The notes: generated by a model from the sequence alone, not told the origin. Positions 15,043 to 22,737 are shown, counted from the stretch's first letter. The stretch is 36,251 bases of DNA from a virus (IMGVR_UViG_3300021389_002175:1-36251), one strand, 5' to 3'. Translations and numbers: made by a program.

Positions 15043-15799
15043 TCATTACTCCGGCAAGACATATTCTTGCTTTATTCCCATCTCTTTTATACTTATCAAA
15101 ATCGTTATCTGTTGTTGTACCCAACCATACACTATCACTTGGTGTGAAGTTTAACTGTTCACAAATACGCTTTTGTTCATTATATAACATTTTGTGTACA
15201 TAGTCAATATCAAAATTACTAATAATATTTTCACCAACATCATGTGCATAGTAATTGTAGTACTTGGCACTTTCTGTTAGGGCCTGTCTTTTTAAATCTG
15301 GTTTGCGACTAAAGTACCATCCTGTCCTTACATTACGAATACCAAATGGTTTACTTAAACTGAAAAATGCTTTTTCAACACCGTCATGTAGTTCAATCTT
15401 TTGTACACTAGTACTGCCAACATAAGCTAAATCTAGTGCAACTTTTATATGTTTGTCAACTGGACAGTAATTGCCGTCAATCGCACTTGGAATACTTTGA
15501 TAAACATAATGTGGTGCCATGCCATTACGCTTGTGATCTACCCATTGGTATTCACCAGGTGCACTCCATATATGATACTCACTTCTACCCCACCACCAAT
15601 CTAAACCTTCTGTTATACCATTAGTAGGGTAAACATGCCAGTCAGTTAAGTCAACAATAGGTTTTAACCATTTAATGATGTCAGTCTTGTAATGACGAAC
15701 ACTATCATAATCAGGTTTAATATTTTCAATTGAGTTGCGAACTTCTGGTAGAACGTTTGTTCTAACTGCCAGGCTTTGCTTTAATAAAAAATCTTTCAA
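15029..15799 (-). CDS. Short aminotransferase-like PLP-fold protein
   Basis: A 256-aa protein carrying class I/II aminotransferase landmarks in the right order: NGITEGL (about 60-66), LDLAYVG (D123, the pyridine-nitrogen Asp place) and FFSLSKPFGIRNVRTGW (K150, the PLP lysine, followed by the phosphate-binding Arg region). Usual family members are about 380-400 aa, so the N-terminal arm and part of the C-terminal domain are missing or replaced. The start is uncertain: the only early codon is a TTG at 15799, which overlaps the desaturase gene by 38 bases. It could be an amino-sugar or amino-acid transaminase, or a PLP-binding remnant. Confidence 0.65.
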   Translation of the reverse strand: MKDFLLKQSLAVRTNVLPEVRNSIENIKPDYDSVRHYKTDIIKWLKPIVDLTDWHVYPTNGITEGLDWWWGRSEYHIWSAPGEYQWVDHKRNGMAPHYVYQSIPSAIDGNYCPVDKHIKVALDLAYVGSTSVQKIELHDGVEKAFFSLSKPFGIRNVRTGWYFSRKPDLKRQALTESAKYYNYYAHDVGENIISNFDIDYVHKMLYNEQKRICEQLNFTPSDSVWLGTTTDNDFDKYKRDGNKARICLAGVMNEKT

Positions 15800-16400
15800 T
15801 TATCCATCCACTGAAATCATATTTGTTTAGTCTGTAATGTCCAGGATTGTTATGATGATATAAATGCCAACCTTCTCCGGGTGCTATTAAATTCATCAAA
15901 GGTACATCTTTTGGTTGACCGTCTTTGTGTGCTACGTAGTTTAACATTCCAAATCCAATCCAACTAATAGCGAACGGTAAGGCAACAAATACTGTGAGCC
16001 CCCAAATTCCAAATAGTATGAATACTAAAACAGTATAAAATAAGTGTATATACTTACCAAAGCGATGCCACCATACTATTCTTGGGTTACGCAATAAATC
16101 AACTATATATTTTTTAGGTATTTTCTCTACACGCCAACGTGATGTTAATACTGTTAAACTTCCTTTATATATAGGACTATGTGGGTCATGCTCTGTATCG
16201 CTTTTTGCATGATGCATACGATGAACCGCAGCCCAAGTCAATGCACTGCGTCCGCCGCATATCATTCCTAGAAACAACATTAAATGTTCTATAATAGGTG
16301 TAGTTTTGAAACTTCGGTGTGTAAAATAACGATGGTAACCGCTGCTTATACCAATTGCTGCTACTATATAATAAAAAATATACCCTTGTAAAATTATCAT
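15762..16400 (-). CDS. Membrane fatty acid desaturase, short form
   Basis: A 212-aa membrane desaturase with HRYFTH, HRMHH and HLYHHNNP histidine boxes and hydrophobic helices, the pattern of delta-9 acyl desaturases. It is shorter than the one at 13238 and starts directly in the first membrane helix, so the N-terminal helix pair is minimal. The ATG overlaps the thyA stop (ATGA). Two different desaturases in one phage operon suggest sequential modification of a lipid, or different chain positions. That is inference. Confidence 0.85.
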   Translation of the reverse strand: MIILQGYIFYYIVAAIGISSGYHRYFTHRSFKTTPIIEHLMLFLGMICGGRSALTWAAVHRMHHAKSDTEHDPHSPIYKGSLTVLTSRWRVEKIPKKYIVDLLRNPRIVWWHRFGKYIHLFYTVLVFILFGIWGLTVFVALPFAISWIGFGMLNYVAHKDGQPKDVPLMNLIAPGEGWHLYHHNNPGHYRLNKYDFSGWIIERFFIKAKPGS

Positions 16401-17266
16401 ACTGCCATAGGTGCCTTTATACTATCCATTGGAGTGTAGCTAATTAGTTTGTAGTCATCAGGAATAGTTTTTAGAACTTGAGAAATATTATTAAATTCTG
16501 GCATTAACAAATATGGCATTTCACGTGGGCTACGTTCTAGTTGTTGTGTTACTTGTTCTATATGGTTACTGTATATATGACAGTCGCCACCAGTCCATAT
16601 AAAATCACCTACTTTAAGTTCACATATTTGTGCTAACATATGTGTTAATAGACTATAACTTGCAATGTTAAATGGTACACCCAAGAACATGTCTGCACTT
16701 CTCTGATAGAGCTGACAGCTAAGTTTACCGTTCATTACTTTAAACTGTGCTAGTGTATGACACGGAGGCAACGCCATTACATCAATTTCGCCTACATTCC
16801 ATGCACTTAATATAATGCGTCTACTATCAGGATCTGTTTTAATTAAATCAATTATTCCTGCAATTTGATCTACATATGCACCATCATGTGTTTGCCATTC
16901 ACGCCATTGCTTTCCGTATACTGGACCCAAGTCTTTATTGTCTTCACTATTATAATGACCAAGTGCTTTGCCTTGATTGTCAGCATTTGCAGTCCAAATA
17001 GTTTTCTTATCTTTCAATTCAGTACGTGGCTTACCGTAATGTATTTCAGCAAGTCTGCGTTCATTCATACTACCTTCTAGGAACCATAGTAGTTCACTTA
17101 CTACGCTTTTCCAAGCGAGCTTTTTAGTTGTTACAGCCGGAAACCCTTCTTGTAAATTAAAACGCATTTGGTATCCAAAGATACTGCGAGTACCAACTCC
17201 AGTACGATCACTAACATCTTCTCCAGCGTCCATGATACATTGTAGTGCTTCTAAATACTGATACAT
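16397..17266 (-). CDS. thyA: Thymidylate synthase ThyA
   Basis: A 289-aa thymidylate synthase of normal length. It contains the N-terminal folate/phosphate segment DRTGVGTRSIFG, ELLWFLEG, LGPVYGKQWR, the catalytic cysteine C169 in LPPCHT, QLYQRSADMFLGVPFN and HIYSNH. It methylates dUMP to dTMP using methylene-tetrahydrofolate, supplying thymidine for phage DNA. It shares an end with dihydrofolate reductase just upstream, which regenerates the folate it oxidises. Downstream it overlaps a desaturase start. Confidence 0.97.
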   Translation of the reverse strand: MYQYLEALQCIMDAGEDVSDRTGVGTRSIFGYQMRFNLQEGFPAVTTKKLAWKSVVSELLWFLEGSMNERRLAEIHYGKPRTELKDKKTIWTANADNQGKALGHYNSEDNKDLGPVYGKQWREWQTHDGAYVDQIAGIIDLIKTDPDSRRIILSAWNVGEIDVMALPPCHTLAQFKVMNGKLSCQLYQRSADMFLGVPFNIASYSLLTHMLAQICELKVGDFIWTGGDCHIYSNHIEQVTQQLERSPREMPYLLMPEFNNISQVLKTIPDDYKLISYTPMDSIKAPMAV

Positions 17267-17736
17267 TATAATTTACTCCATACATCTATATAAACATCAT
17301 TCTTGCGTCCACTTGACGTCAATGTAAAATTTTCTTCTATCAAACTAACAGGTAAGAATGTATCACATCCATACTGGCCACGTATTTGACTTAAATGAAA
17401 TTCGTCTATCATATCCAATAGACTTTCTATAAGTTTTGCACCGCCTATAATACATATGTCTTCTTGTATAGTTGCAAGTCGAGAACGCATAATATCACCA
17501 GACAATTTTTCAACTCCATCTGGTAATCTTTGCTTTGAGCTTGTAACCACAATATTGTGCCTATTGGGCAACGGCTTAAAAGGTAAACTATCCCATGTTG
17601 ATTTACCCATTACAATAGTTTTGTTAATAGTTTGTTCTTTAAACCATTTTAAATCTGCTGGATTGTGTGGCCAAGGAAGGGCACCGGCTAAGCCGATGCC
17701 CCATTTTTCATCACACGCTAGTATCGCTCGAATCAT
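17266..17736 (-). CDS. folA: Dihydrofolate reductase
   Basis: A 156-aa DHFR. It has the IRAILACDEKWGIG start, ALPWPHNPADLKWFKE (substrate and Met20-loop region with the acidic residue replaced by the P-W-x-x-x-x-D pattern), TIVMGKSTWDSLP, NIVVTSS, ICIIGGAKL (NADPH strand) and a C-terminal CDTFLPV. It reduces dihydrofolate made by ThyA. The gene order folA-thyA with a one-base junction is common in T4-like phages and gives a coupled thymidylate cycle. Confidence 0.95.
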   Translation of the reverse strand: MIRAILACDEKWGIGLAGALPWPHNPADLKWFKEQTINKTIVMGKSTWDSLPFKPLPNRHNIVVTSSKQRLPDGVEKLSGDIMRSRLATIQEDICIIGGAKLIESLLDMIDEFHLSQIRGQYGCDTFLPVSLIEENFTLTSSGRKNDVYIDVWSKL

Positions 17737-18043
17737 TTTTATCCTTGTTCAATAATTTTTTAGTTAAGTTTTTAACTTCTGTTTCGAGAAGGTTGTAGTC
17801 TATTACTATCTCTAAATCACGAACTGGACTTCCATAATCTTCACCTAGCTCTTCAACCGCTGCCATTATAAAAAGTACAATGTTAGGTTCATCAATTTCT
17901 TGTAAAACCTCTCCTTCAAAAATCACTCGGTCTCCATTTTCTAATACTAGTACTACTTTTTCAATATAGTCTAACGGTACTTCGTCAATTTCAATATCTC
18001 TAATAATGTTTTGAAAGGTCCTGTCTTTTTTACGTATCGGCAT
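17711..18043 (-). CDS. Unknown acidic protein
   Basis: A 110-aa protein I do not recognise. It begins MPIRKKDRTFQN and then becomes strongly acidic (EIDEVPLDYIEKVVLVLENGD, EELGEDYG), ending in a Lys-rich tail (LTKKLLNKDKNDSS). A GTG 27 bases upstream is open, but the ATG at 18043 gives a smaller overlap (14 bases) with the upstream gene. It overlaps the folA start by 26 bases. No membrane segment is present. It is small and charged, so a regulatory or DNA/protein-binding role is possible but not shown. Confidence 0.65.
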   Translation of the reverse strand: MPIRKKDRTFQNIIRDIEIDEVPLDYIEKVVLVLENGDRVIFEGEVLQEIDEPNIVLFIMAAVEELGEDYGSPVRDLEIVIDYNLLETEVKNLTKKLLNKDKNDSSDTSV

Positions 18044-18701
18044 TTGCTGTGGACTTTTTTGGCCGGCCACGCTTTGGTTTTAGATCTGGTGCCATTTCGT
18101 ATGCTTCAGACTTTAATCGCTCTGCTTCTGCCAAAAATGTTTCAGCTTGTGATAACATTCCTTGTGCAATCGCTGTATCATCTAGAACTTGTTCAGACGT
18201 TGGAATAGCTTGATCAATAGTTTGAGTAGGATCTAACTGAGTTGGTGTCATGTTATCAGAAAACTGGCGTGGTGCACCATCTGTATCGTCTATCATACTA
18301 TTTTTAATGTCTCGCTCACTCATTCCAGTTGATTGCTTGCGAATAATCTCATTGACTTCACTTAACTTGACCGTTGTTGAGGAGTTAGGTGTTAAATCAA
18401 TACTATTAGTCGGATACTTTCTTAAGTAACCAGCATTGTGTAGTTTCTGTAACATATTTGTTCCATCACTAAACAAACTGCGGTGTGCGATTTCGTAGAA
18501 TTCAGTTGCTTCTTGTCCTGCTGGACTTTCAACAACACGTACTACATCATCATGTTCCATGTCTGGTAATCTTTCTGTTTCTACAACAAGGCAGTTTTTG
18601 TCATCAGTGACATTACCACGCTCATCATAAATTTCTCTAAAGACTACTACACACTTCATTCCTGTGTTTGACACTTTTCCGATGTGTTTCATAGTTGCCA
18701 T
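18030..18701 (-). CDS. Conserved-looking phage protein, basic tail
   Basis: A 223-aa protein, MKHIGKVSNTGMKCVVVF at the start, ending in KPKRGRPKKS, an AT-hook-like basic tail that could contact DNA. The middle has a Thr/Gln/Asp-rich, probably disordered stretch (about 130-170) and a helix (MLSQAETFLAEAERL). It looks like proteins seen in marine T4-like phages but I cannot assign a function. A strong GGAGG ribosome site lies 7 bases before the ATG. It is followed by overlapping small genes leading to folA. Confidence 0.75.
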   Translation of the reverse strand: MATMKHIGKVSNTGMKCVVVFREIYDERGNVTDDKNCLVVETERLPDMEHDDVVRVVESPAGQEATEFYEIAHRSLFSDGTNMLQKLHNAGYLRKYPTNSIDLTPNSSTTVKLSEVNEIIRKQSTGMSERDIKNSMIDDTDGAPRQFSDNMTPTQLDPTQTIDQAIPTSEQVLDDTAIAQGMLSQAETFLAEAERLKSEAYEMAPDLKPKRGRPKKSTANADT

Positions 18702-18713
18702 TGGGATGCCTCC

Positions 18714-19001
18714 TTACTGTGCTTCCGTTGTTTCAGGTGCGGCTGCTGGCGCTGCTTCACCTTGTTGCTCCTGTACACTTTGGATAAATGCTACAAGACG
18801 GTTGAATACTGTACCAACCTGTGCTGCTTCTGCGGCACGAAATGCGCCACGTGAGACAGCAACATCAATTACTTGTGCTGCGTTTTGTAAATCAGCAACT
18901 CCAAGTGTTACCTGTTCTTTTTCGCCCTCAACTTGTGGCAATTCAGGTGCTGTGCCGTCAGTTGTGATCGGCTCTTCGGCCATTTGATTTTCTTCAGTCA
19001 T
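18714..19001 (-). CDS. Small acidic protein of unknown function
   Basis: A 95-aa protein with acidic, probably disordered ends (MTEENQMAEEPITTDG and an Ala/Pro/Glu-rich tail) around a helical core, LGVADLQNAAQVIDVAVSRG, FRAAEAAQVGTVFNRLVAF. It resembles small conserved proteins of T4-like marine phages whose role I cannot name. A GGAG ribosome site precedes the ATG. An ATG six codons in is also possible. A late-type CATAAATA lies about 44 bases upstream. Confidence 0.75.
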   Translation of the reverse strand: MTEENQMAEEPITTDGTAPELPQVEGEKEQVTLGVADLQNAAQVIDVAVSRGAFRAAEAAQVGTVFNRLVAFIQSVQEQQGEAAPAAAPETTEAQ

Positions 19002-19043
19002 ATTAATAATCTCCTATATTGACTCTTTTAATTATATACGTAC

Positions 19044-19322
19044 TTATTTATGTTCAGACGATACTGACATTTTATAAGCAATGATATTAGAGTAAAATCT
19101 TTCTCCATCAGATGGGTTTTCAAACCAAAATTGATATAATTTACTCTTTAAACTTTTTATATGATAAAACCCACTGCATCCACTAAAGTCTAGACTTTCA
19201 ATTTCGGGTGTATCGTCGAATTCAACTACATAACGATTACTCATCATTTTTGTAATAGTTGCCGGATCTAACATCTGTAAATCCTGATCACTTAGTGAAA
19301 ATCCTTGTTTTACTATCTTCAT
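19044..19322 (-). CDS. Unknown 92-aa protein
   Basis: A small protein with no motif I can name. The N-terminal part (GFSLSDQDLQMLDPATITKMM) is helical, and the C-terminal half (IKSLKSKLYQFWFENPSDGE) looks like beta strands. It follows the VWA/metallopeptidase gene by six bases and is probably transcribed with it from the promoter at 20566. No cysteine motif, signal peptide or membrane helix is visible. Confidence 0.7.
   Translation of the reverse strand: MKIVKQGFSLSDQDLQMLDPATITKMMSNRYVVEFDDTPEIESLDFSGCSGFYHIKSLKSKLYQFWFENPSDGERFYSNIIAYKMSVSSEHK
19045..19052 (-). promoter_or_regulatory. Possible late promoter element
   Basis: CATAAATA on the minus strand is a one-base variant of the T4 late box TATAAATA. 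It lies at the end of the 92-aa gene, about 44 bases before the ATG at 19001, where a 42-base gap gives room for a leader. A single short motif is weak evidence. Confidence 0.3.
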
Positions 19323-19328
19323 AATTAT

Positions 19329-20540
19329 TTATGCTGCCTTTTTTACTGGTTGCGCTTCATAATATACAGTAGTACCAAACGGGGCAACAGGCTTACTCCA
19401 ACTATTCTTAATCAAGAACAACGTATCGCAGTAGTCTGGATCTCCCCAACTTCTCCAAGGTTCACCATCTGTAAACATGATAAACTGGTCTGGCTCAATA
19501 CCACGTGCTTTCATAAAGTCCCAATTAGGAACAAAGTCAGTGCCACCACCGCCAGTCATTTCAAACTCTGTAATTGAACGTCCGTCATCATCTGTAAACT
19601 CGTCATAACCGCTAACTTCTGTATCAAAGCACCAGATACGGATCTTGTAGCTTTCGAACTGATCCATAATGCCTTGCACTTCACTAAGGAAATCACGAGT
19701 GTCAGTATCGCTAATTGAGCCACTAACGTCTAGTGCAATAGCAATGTCAATCTGTTGATCCTTTAGCATACCAGGCAATACTACAGTATTAAACTGGCTC
19801 TTGCGGTTAGGTGTCATAAACGTAAAGTCGCTAGTAAGGTTGCTTTCCAGTGTAACACGGATCATCTGACGCCAGTCCATTTTGGGCTCTGTAAGCTCGC
19901 CAATCATGCGGCGTATATCGCCCGGAACGTTACCAGCACCCACACTCTGTGCAGCCTGTATGATAGCATTTTTTAGCTCATCACTGATAGCCTTGGCATC
20001 ATCTTTTGAAATAGTAGGACGTTTACCTTTACCTTCATGTCCTTGGCCTTGTCCTTCTTCGCCCTCGCCTTCTATATCTAAATGAATATCTAGTGTTTGT
20101 TGTGGTGTAACACCATCTTTAATTAATTGGTCATATACATTTTCAGTCCACCATTCATCACTTTCATATTTTGCATCATATAGTGGCTTCACTTTGTCAA
20201 TTAGACGTCCAATCTTTTCACGTACTAGCATAGCATTAATTTTATAATCGCCTGCCATATTCCAGATTTGAGGCTGGCGGTCACCTCTACGGAGGAAGTG
20301 TTCATAAACACAGTGTCCAACTTCATGTCCAACTAGGAAAACAGTTTCTTCTAAGTCCAGTTTGTTAATAAATTCTTCGTTATAGTAAAAATTGCGTCCG
20401 TCTACTGCGGCAGTAGGACACCAATCACTGGCTTCTACTAACTGCAAACGGCATGCAATGTTGCCAAAAAACGGTTGCTTAAACAACATTTTAACACGGG
20501 CTGTTACTAGTTTTTCTTTTGCTGACTTAAACGTTTGCAT
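19329..20540 (-). CDS. Metallopeptidase-like VWA domain protein
   Basis: A 403-aa protein with two modules. The N-terminal half has HEVGHCVYEH (H72, E73, H76), a zinc-peptidase-like HExxH. After a Gly/Glu/Gln-rich linker (EGEGEEGQGQG), the C-terminal half is a von Willebrand A-like domain with the MIDAS motif DVSGSIS, TGGGGTDF and FTDGEPW. This matches the bacterial DUF2201/COG3864 arrangement. Such proteins typically partner a MoxR ATPase, encoded nearby at 20960, in chaperone or cofactor-insertion work. It has its own near-consensus promoter and a CGGAG ribosome site. Confidence 0.88.
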   Translation of the reverse strand: MQTFKSAKEKLVTARVKMLFKQPFFGNIACRLQLVEASDWCPTAAVDGRNFYYNEEFINKLDLEETVFLVGHEVGHCVYEHFLRRGDRQPQIWNMAGDYKINAMLVREKIGRLIDKVKPLYDAKYESDEWWTENVYDQLIKDGVTPQQTLDIHLDIEGEGEEGQGQGHEGKGKRPTISKDDAKAISDELKNAIIQAAQSVGAGNVPGDIRRMIGELTEPKMDWRQMIRVTLESNLTSDFTFMTPNRKSQFNTVVLPGMLKDQQIDIAIALDVSGSISDTDTRDFLSEVQGIMDQFESYKIRIWCFDTEVSGYDEFTDDDGRSITEFEMTGGGGTDFVPNWDFMKARGIEPDQFIMFTDGEPWRSWGDPDYCDTLFLIKNSWSKPVAPFGTTVYYEAQPVKKAA

Positions 20541-20565
20541 AGTATTCTCCGGTTGTTACATTATT

Positions 20566-20594
20566 AATATAAACGATTTATTAGGCAATGTCAA
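20566..20594 (-). promoter_or_regulatory. Sigma70-type promoter for the VWA gene
   Basis: TTGACA (20589-20594, minus strand) and TATATT (20566-20571) are separated by exactly 17 bases. The -35 overlaps the last codons of the 100-aa gene upstream, and the leader runs to the ATG at 20540. The same design recurs at 22083 and 22372. Confidence 0.8.
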
Positions 20595-20893
20595 GCACTA
20601 AGACACGTTATTTTAAAAATAATCATTTCTTCATAATTCTGGAAACTCATGTATGCTTTGGTACCATTTGTTACTTCCTCTGGTGGTAGCCAGTCATCGT
20701 CCCAGGGTATTCTACTAGCTTTTCTTGCTCCTTCATTCAGCCAAAAATGCCATCCCCAATTATACTGACAATGATTATCACACCACTGGATATATCTACT
20801 GTTAACACCACTTGCTTTTAAATCAACAACGTGTTTAAATTTTTTTAAGTATCCACATTCTGGATTAGTTACTGGAGTAATTGTCATTACCAT
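20591..20893 (-). CDS. Unknown Trp-rich 100-aa protein
   Basis: A small protein with a Trp/His-rich middle (YIQWCDNHCQYNWGWHFWLN), two Cys and a C-terminal acidic stretch (IPWDDDWLPPEE). I do not recognise it. The frame is open to a GTG at 20935 that would run through the terminator hairpin, so the first downstream ATG (20893) is preferred, with one two codons later (20887) also possible. It lies between the MoxR gene's terminator and the VWA gene's promoter. No ribosome site is convincing, so expression may be low or by readthrough. Confidence 0.5.
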   Translation of the reverse strand: MVMTITPVTNPECGYLKKFKHVVDLKASGVNSRYIQWCDNHCQYNWGWHFWLNEGARKASRIPWDDDWLPPEEVTNGTKAYMSFQNYEEMIIFKITCLSA

Positions 20894-20908
20894 ATCTATA
20901 TTTAACAA

Positions 20909-20938
20909 GAAGTGGGGCGATCGCCACCGCCCCACTTC
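20909..20938 (-). terminator. Hairpin terminator after the MoxR gene
   Basis: A perfect 11-bp inverted repeat (20909-20919 with 20928-20938, GC-rich) with an 8-base loop lies 22 bases after the stop of the MoxR-like gene. The minus-strand sequence after it is only modestly T-rich (TTGTT), so termination may be partial. Confidence 0.6.
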
Positions 20939-20959
20939 ACCAGGAGTGACGTAACTTAG

Positions 20960-22051
20960 TTACGCCATTTCAATCAGCGTACCGTAAGTAGCAATAAAGC
21001 CTTTCCAGTTCTTTAGCTGATTAAACTTTGGACGGATACCATACTTGCCTAATGCAATAGTACAAGCCATAACAACCATCTCGGCTTCGAAGTTGTTTTG
21101 CACAAACTCAAGGAAGTTATCGAAACGTTTCATTTCGTCCTTTTTGTTATCGAAGCTGTCTTTAAGCTCATAACACAGCGCAGTAGTAAGTGAATACTTG
21201 GCACTGATGTTATCTGTTTTCAGTTCTTTGACCTTGCCATCCAGGATGTCTGTAGGGTTAGGCAACTGAGCGGCAACTTGACGGTGCGCTTTAAACTTGA
21301 GCGCAATACCTTCGCCAATACCAGCGGCAACCATATCTGTTACCTCTTCCTCAGTAAAGCCTTCTACGTCACGGATAGTGTCTGAAACAAACGCCCATGA
21401 ACGTGGTGTAGCAAACGAACGCTCTGCACTACTTGCATCAAAGTTATACAAGTCGTCTTTAAACGTAGTAACATAACCAAGTACATCTGGATGTTGGTTG
21501 TTAACAACAGCCCAATCGAACCAGTCTTGGTAGTCAACACGTACTTCATAATGTAAGAAACGGTTAGCAAGCGGCTTGGGCATACGGTATGTAACACCCT
21601 TGTCAGTTTCACGGTTACCAGCGGCGGCAATAACTACGTTATCAGGCAAACGATATTTGCCGATAGCACGGTTAAGAATAAGCTGATATGCGGCAGCCTG
21701 TGTAGCAGGAGCGGCGCCATTAAGTTCATCTAAGAACAGTACAATAACATCGTACTCGGCGGCTTCAGCTTCTGTTGGAAGCTCATCTGGAGAGCTAAAG
21801 CTCATCCGGTTAGTTTCCTTGTTATAGTAAGGATAACCTTTAAGGTCAGTTGGATCCCATAGTGACAAGCGAGCATCAATTAGCTTGGCTTTTTTGCCTT
21901 CAGCAACATAGGAATCTGTAATTTGTTGAAACGTTTCAGACTTACCAATACCTGGTGGTCCCCAAACCATAACTGGGCGTTTAGTACGAAAGTGATGCTT
22001 AACGTACTTGGATAGTTCTGAAAGTTTTACGGTGCGTGTTTGTAAATCCAT
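20960..22051 (-). CDS. MoxR-type AAA+ ATPase
   Basis: A 363-aa AAA+ ATPase. GPPGIGKS (31-38) is the Walker A motif, VIVLFLDELNGA (about 105-116) the Walker B, and VIAAAGNRE the sensor-1 region with an arginine. MoxR ATPases remodel or mature partner proteins together with VWA proteins. Here the partner is the metallopeptidase/VWA gene one gene downstream. It has a strong AGGAGAT ribosome site and its own near-consensus promoter, then a hairpin terminator, so it is a separate transcript from the VWA gene despite the functional pairing. Confidence 0.9.
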   Translation of the reverse strand: MDLQTRTVKLSELSKYVKHHFRTKRPVMVWGPPGIGKSETFQQITDSYVAEGKKAKLIDARLSLWDPTDLKGYPYYNKETNRMSFSSPDELPTEAEAAEYDVIVLFLDELNGAAPATQAAAYQLILNRAIGKYRLPDNVVIAAAGNRETDKGVTYRMPKPLANRFLHYEVRVDYQDWFDWAVVNNQHPDVLGYVTTFKDDLYNFDASSAERSFATPRSWAFVSDTIRDVEGFTEEEVTDMVAAGIGEGIALKFKAHRQVAAQLPNPTDILDGKVKELKTDNISAKYSLTTALCYELKDSFDNKKDEMKRFDNFLEFVQNNFEAEMVVMACTIALGKYGIRPKFNQLKNWKGFIATYGTLIEMA

Positions 22052-22082
22052 TTTATATCTCCTGGCTGGATGTTATGTCTAC

Positions 22083-22111
22083 ACTATATAGACATTGGCG
22101 AACAGTGTCAA
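22083..22111 (-). promoter_or_regulatory. Sigma70-type promoter for the MoxR gene
   Basis: TTGACA (22106-22111, minus strand) and TATAGT (22083-22088) are separated by 17 bases. The -35 overlaps the end of the 76-aa gene upstream. The expected start lies about 25 bases before the MoxR ATG. It matches the promoter at 20566 in design. Confidence 0.8.
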
Positions 22112-22338
22112 GCAAAAAGTTTACCCATGTTTTCGAACACTACATTGTAGGCGTTTGCTTCATATCCATAGTTGTCGTAAAAGTCATCATCGTAATTATC
22201 TGAAGCACAATGCTCTTCCCAAACACGGTTCATTGCTTCCATGCCTTCTAGTGCATCACCACGACCAAAGTTAGTAATTGCATTCCAAGCAGTGTTAAAG
22301 TCTACTGTATCTTGGTAAAAACTAGGGATTCTAAACAT
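22108..22338 (-). CDS. Unknown 76-aa acidic protein
   Basis: A small protein, acidic and Tyr/Asp-rich (CASDNYDDDFYDNYGYEANAY), with a helix-forming start (FYQDTVDFNTAWNAITNFG). No family is recognised. It has a very strong ribosome site (AAGGAG, 6 bases before the ATG) and its own consensus-type promoter at 22372, so it is probably expressed early and well, like small host-takeover proteins of T4-like phages. That role is inference. Confidence 0.75.
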   Translation of the reverse strand: MFRIPSFYQDTVDFNTAWNAITNFGRGDALEGMEAMNRVWEEHCASDNYDDDFYDNYGYEANAYNVVFENMGKLFA

Positions 22339-22371
22339 GTGTAACTCCTTGTTTGCTTAACTTACTCTTAC

Positions 22372-22400
22372 TTTATAACACCAATACGTCTTGGTGTCAA
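22372..22400 (-). promoter_or_regulatory. Sigma70-type promoter for the 76-aa gene
   Basis: TTGACA (22395-22400, minus strand) and TATAAA (22372-22377) are separated by 17 bases, followed by a leader of about 27 bases and an AAGGAG ribosome site. It lies in the 168-base gap 22339-22506, which also carries the leader of the oppositely oriented gene at 22507. Confidence 0.8.
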
Positions 22401-22506
22401 GCCAGAAAATGCATTTTTTTCACTTTTTTTGCTAAAATCAGATAAGTAGTAGTACAGAAAGCAGAATATCGCTTTTCTGTTTAACGAAAGAGAAGGGAGA
22501 AATTTC

Positions 22507-22737
22507 ATGGAAATTTTGAACAAAGTAAAAGGATGGGCAGGCGCTCTTGCTGAAGTAGGCATTAGTCTTGCGGCTCTGATGATTGTAGTAGAAGTACTAG
22601 GATTAGGAGCAATTCCATTCTTTCCAGAAGTAAGTGTTGTAGCTAACGTTAGCTCAATGCTTGGTATGCTGGGTGCAGAAGGCCTTATGGGCTTGATTGC
22701 TATCTGGGTACTTTGGGGTATCTGGAATCGTAAGTAA
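22507..22737 (+). CDS. Two-helix membrane protein
   Basis: A 76-aa protein with an amphipathic start (MEILNKVKGWAGALAEVG), a first hydrophobic helix (ISLAALMIVVEVLGLGAI) and a second (LGMLGAEGLMGLIAIWVLW), ending in a positive tail (NRK). It is the only + strand gene between 10157 and the end of the window. Its leader contains a hairpin (about 22454-22480) and a GAAGGGAG ribosome site. Similar small membrane proteins occur in marine phages. Inner-membrane location is likely and a lysis or holin-like or immunity role is possible, but none is shown. Confidence 0.8.
   Translation: MEILNKVKGWAGALAEVGISLAALMIVVEVLGLGAIPFFPEVSVVANVSSMLGMLGAEGLMGLIAIWVLWGIWNRK

Noticed and set aside
19326-19333. 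CATAAATA late-box variant before the ATG at 19322
   Set aside because: It is only 4 bases from the ATG, so the transcript would begin inside the gene. It also overlaps a stop codon that explains part of the match.
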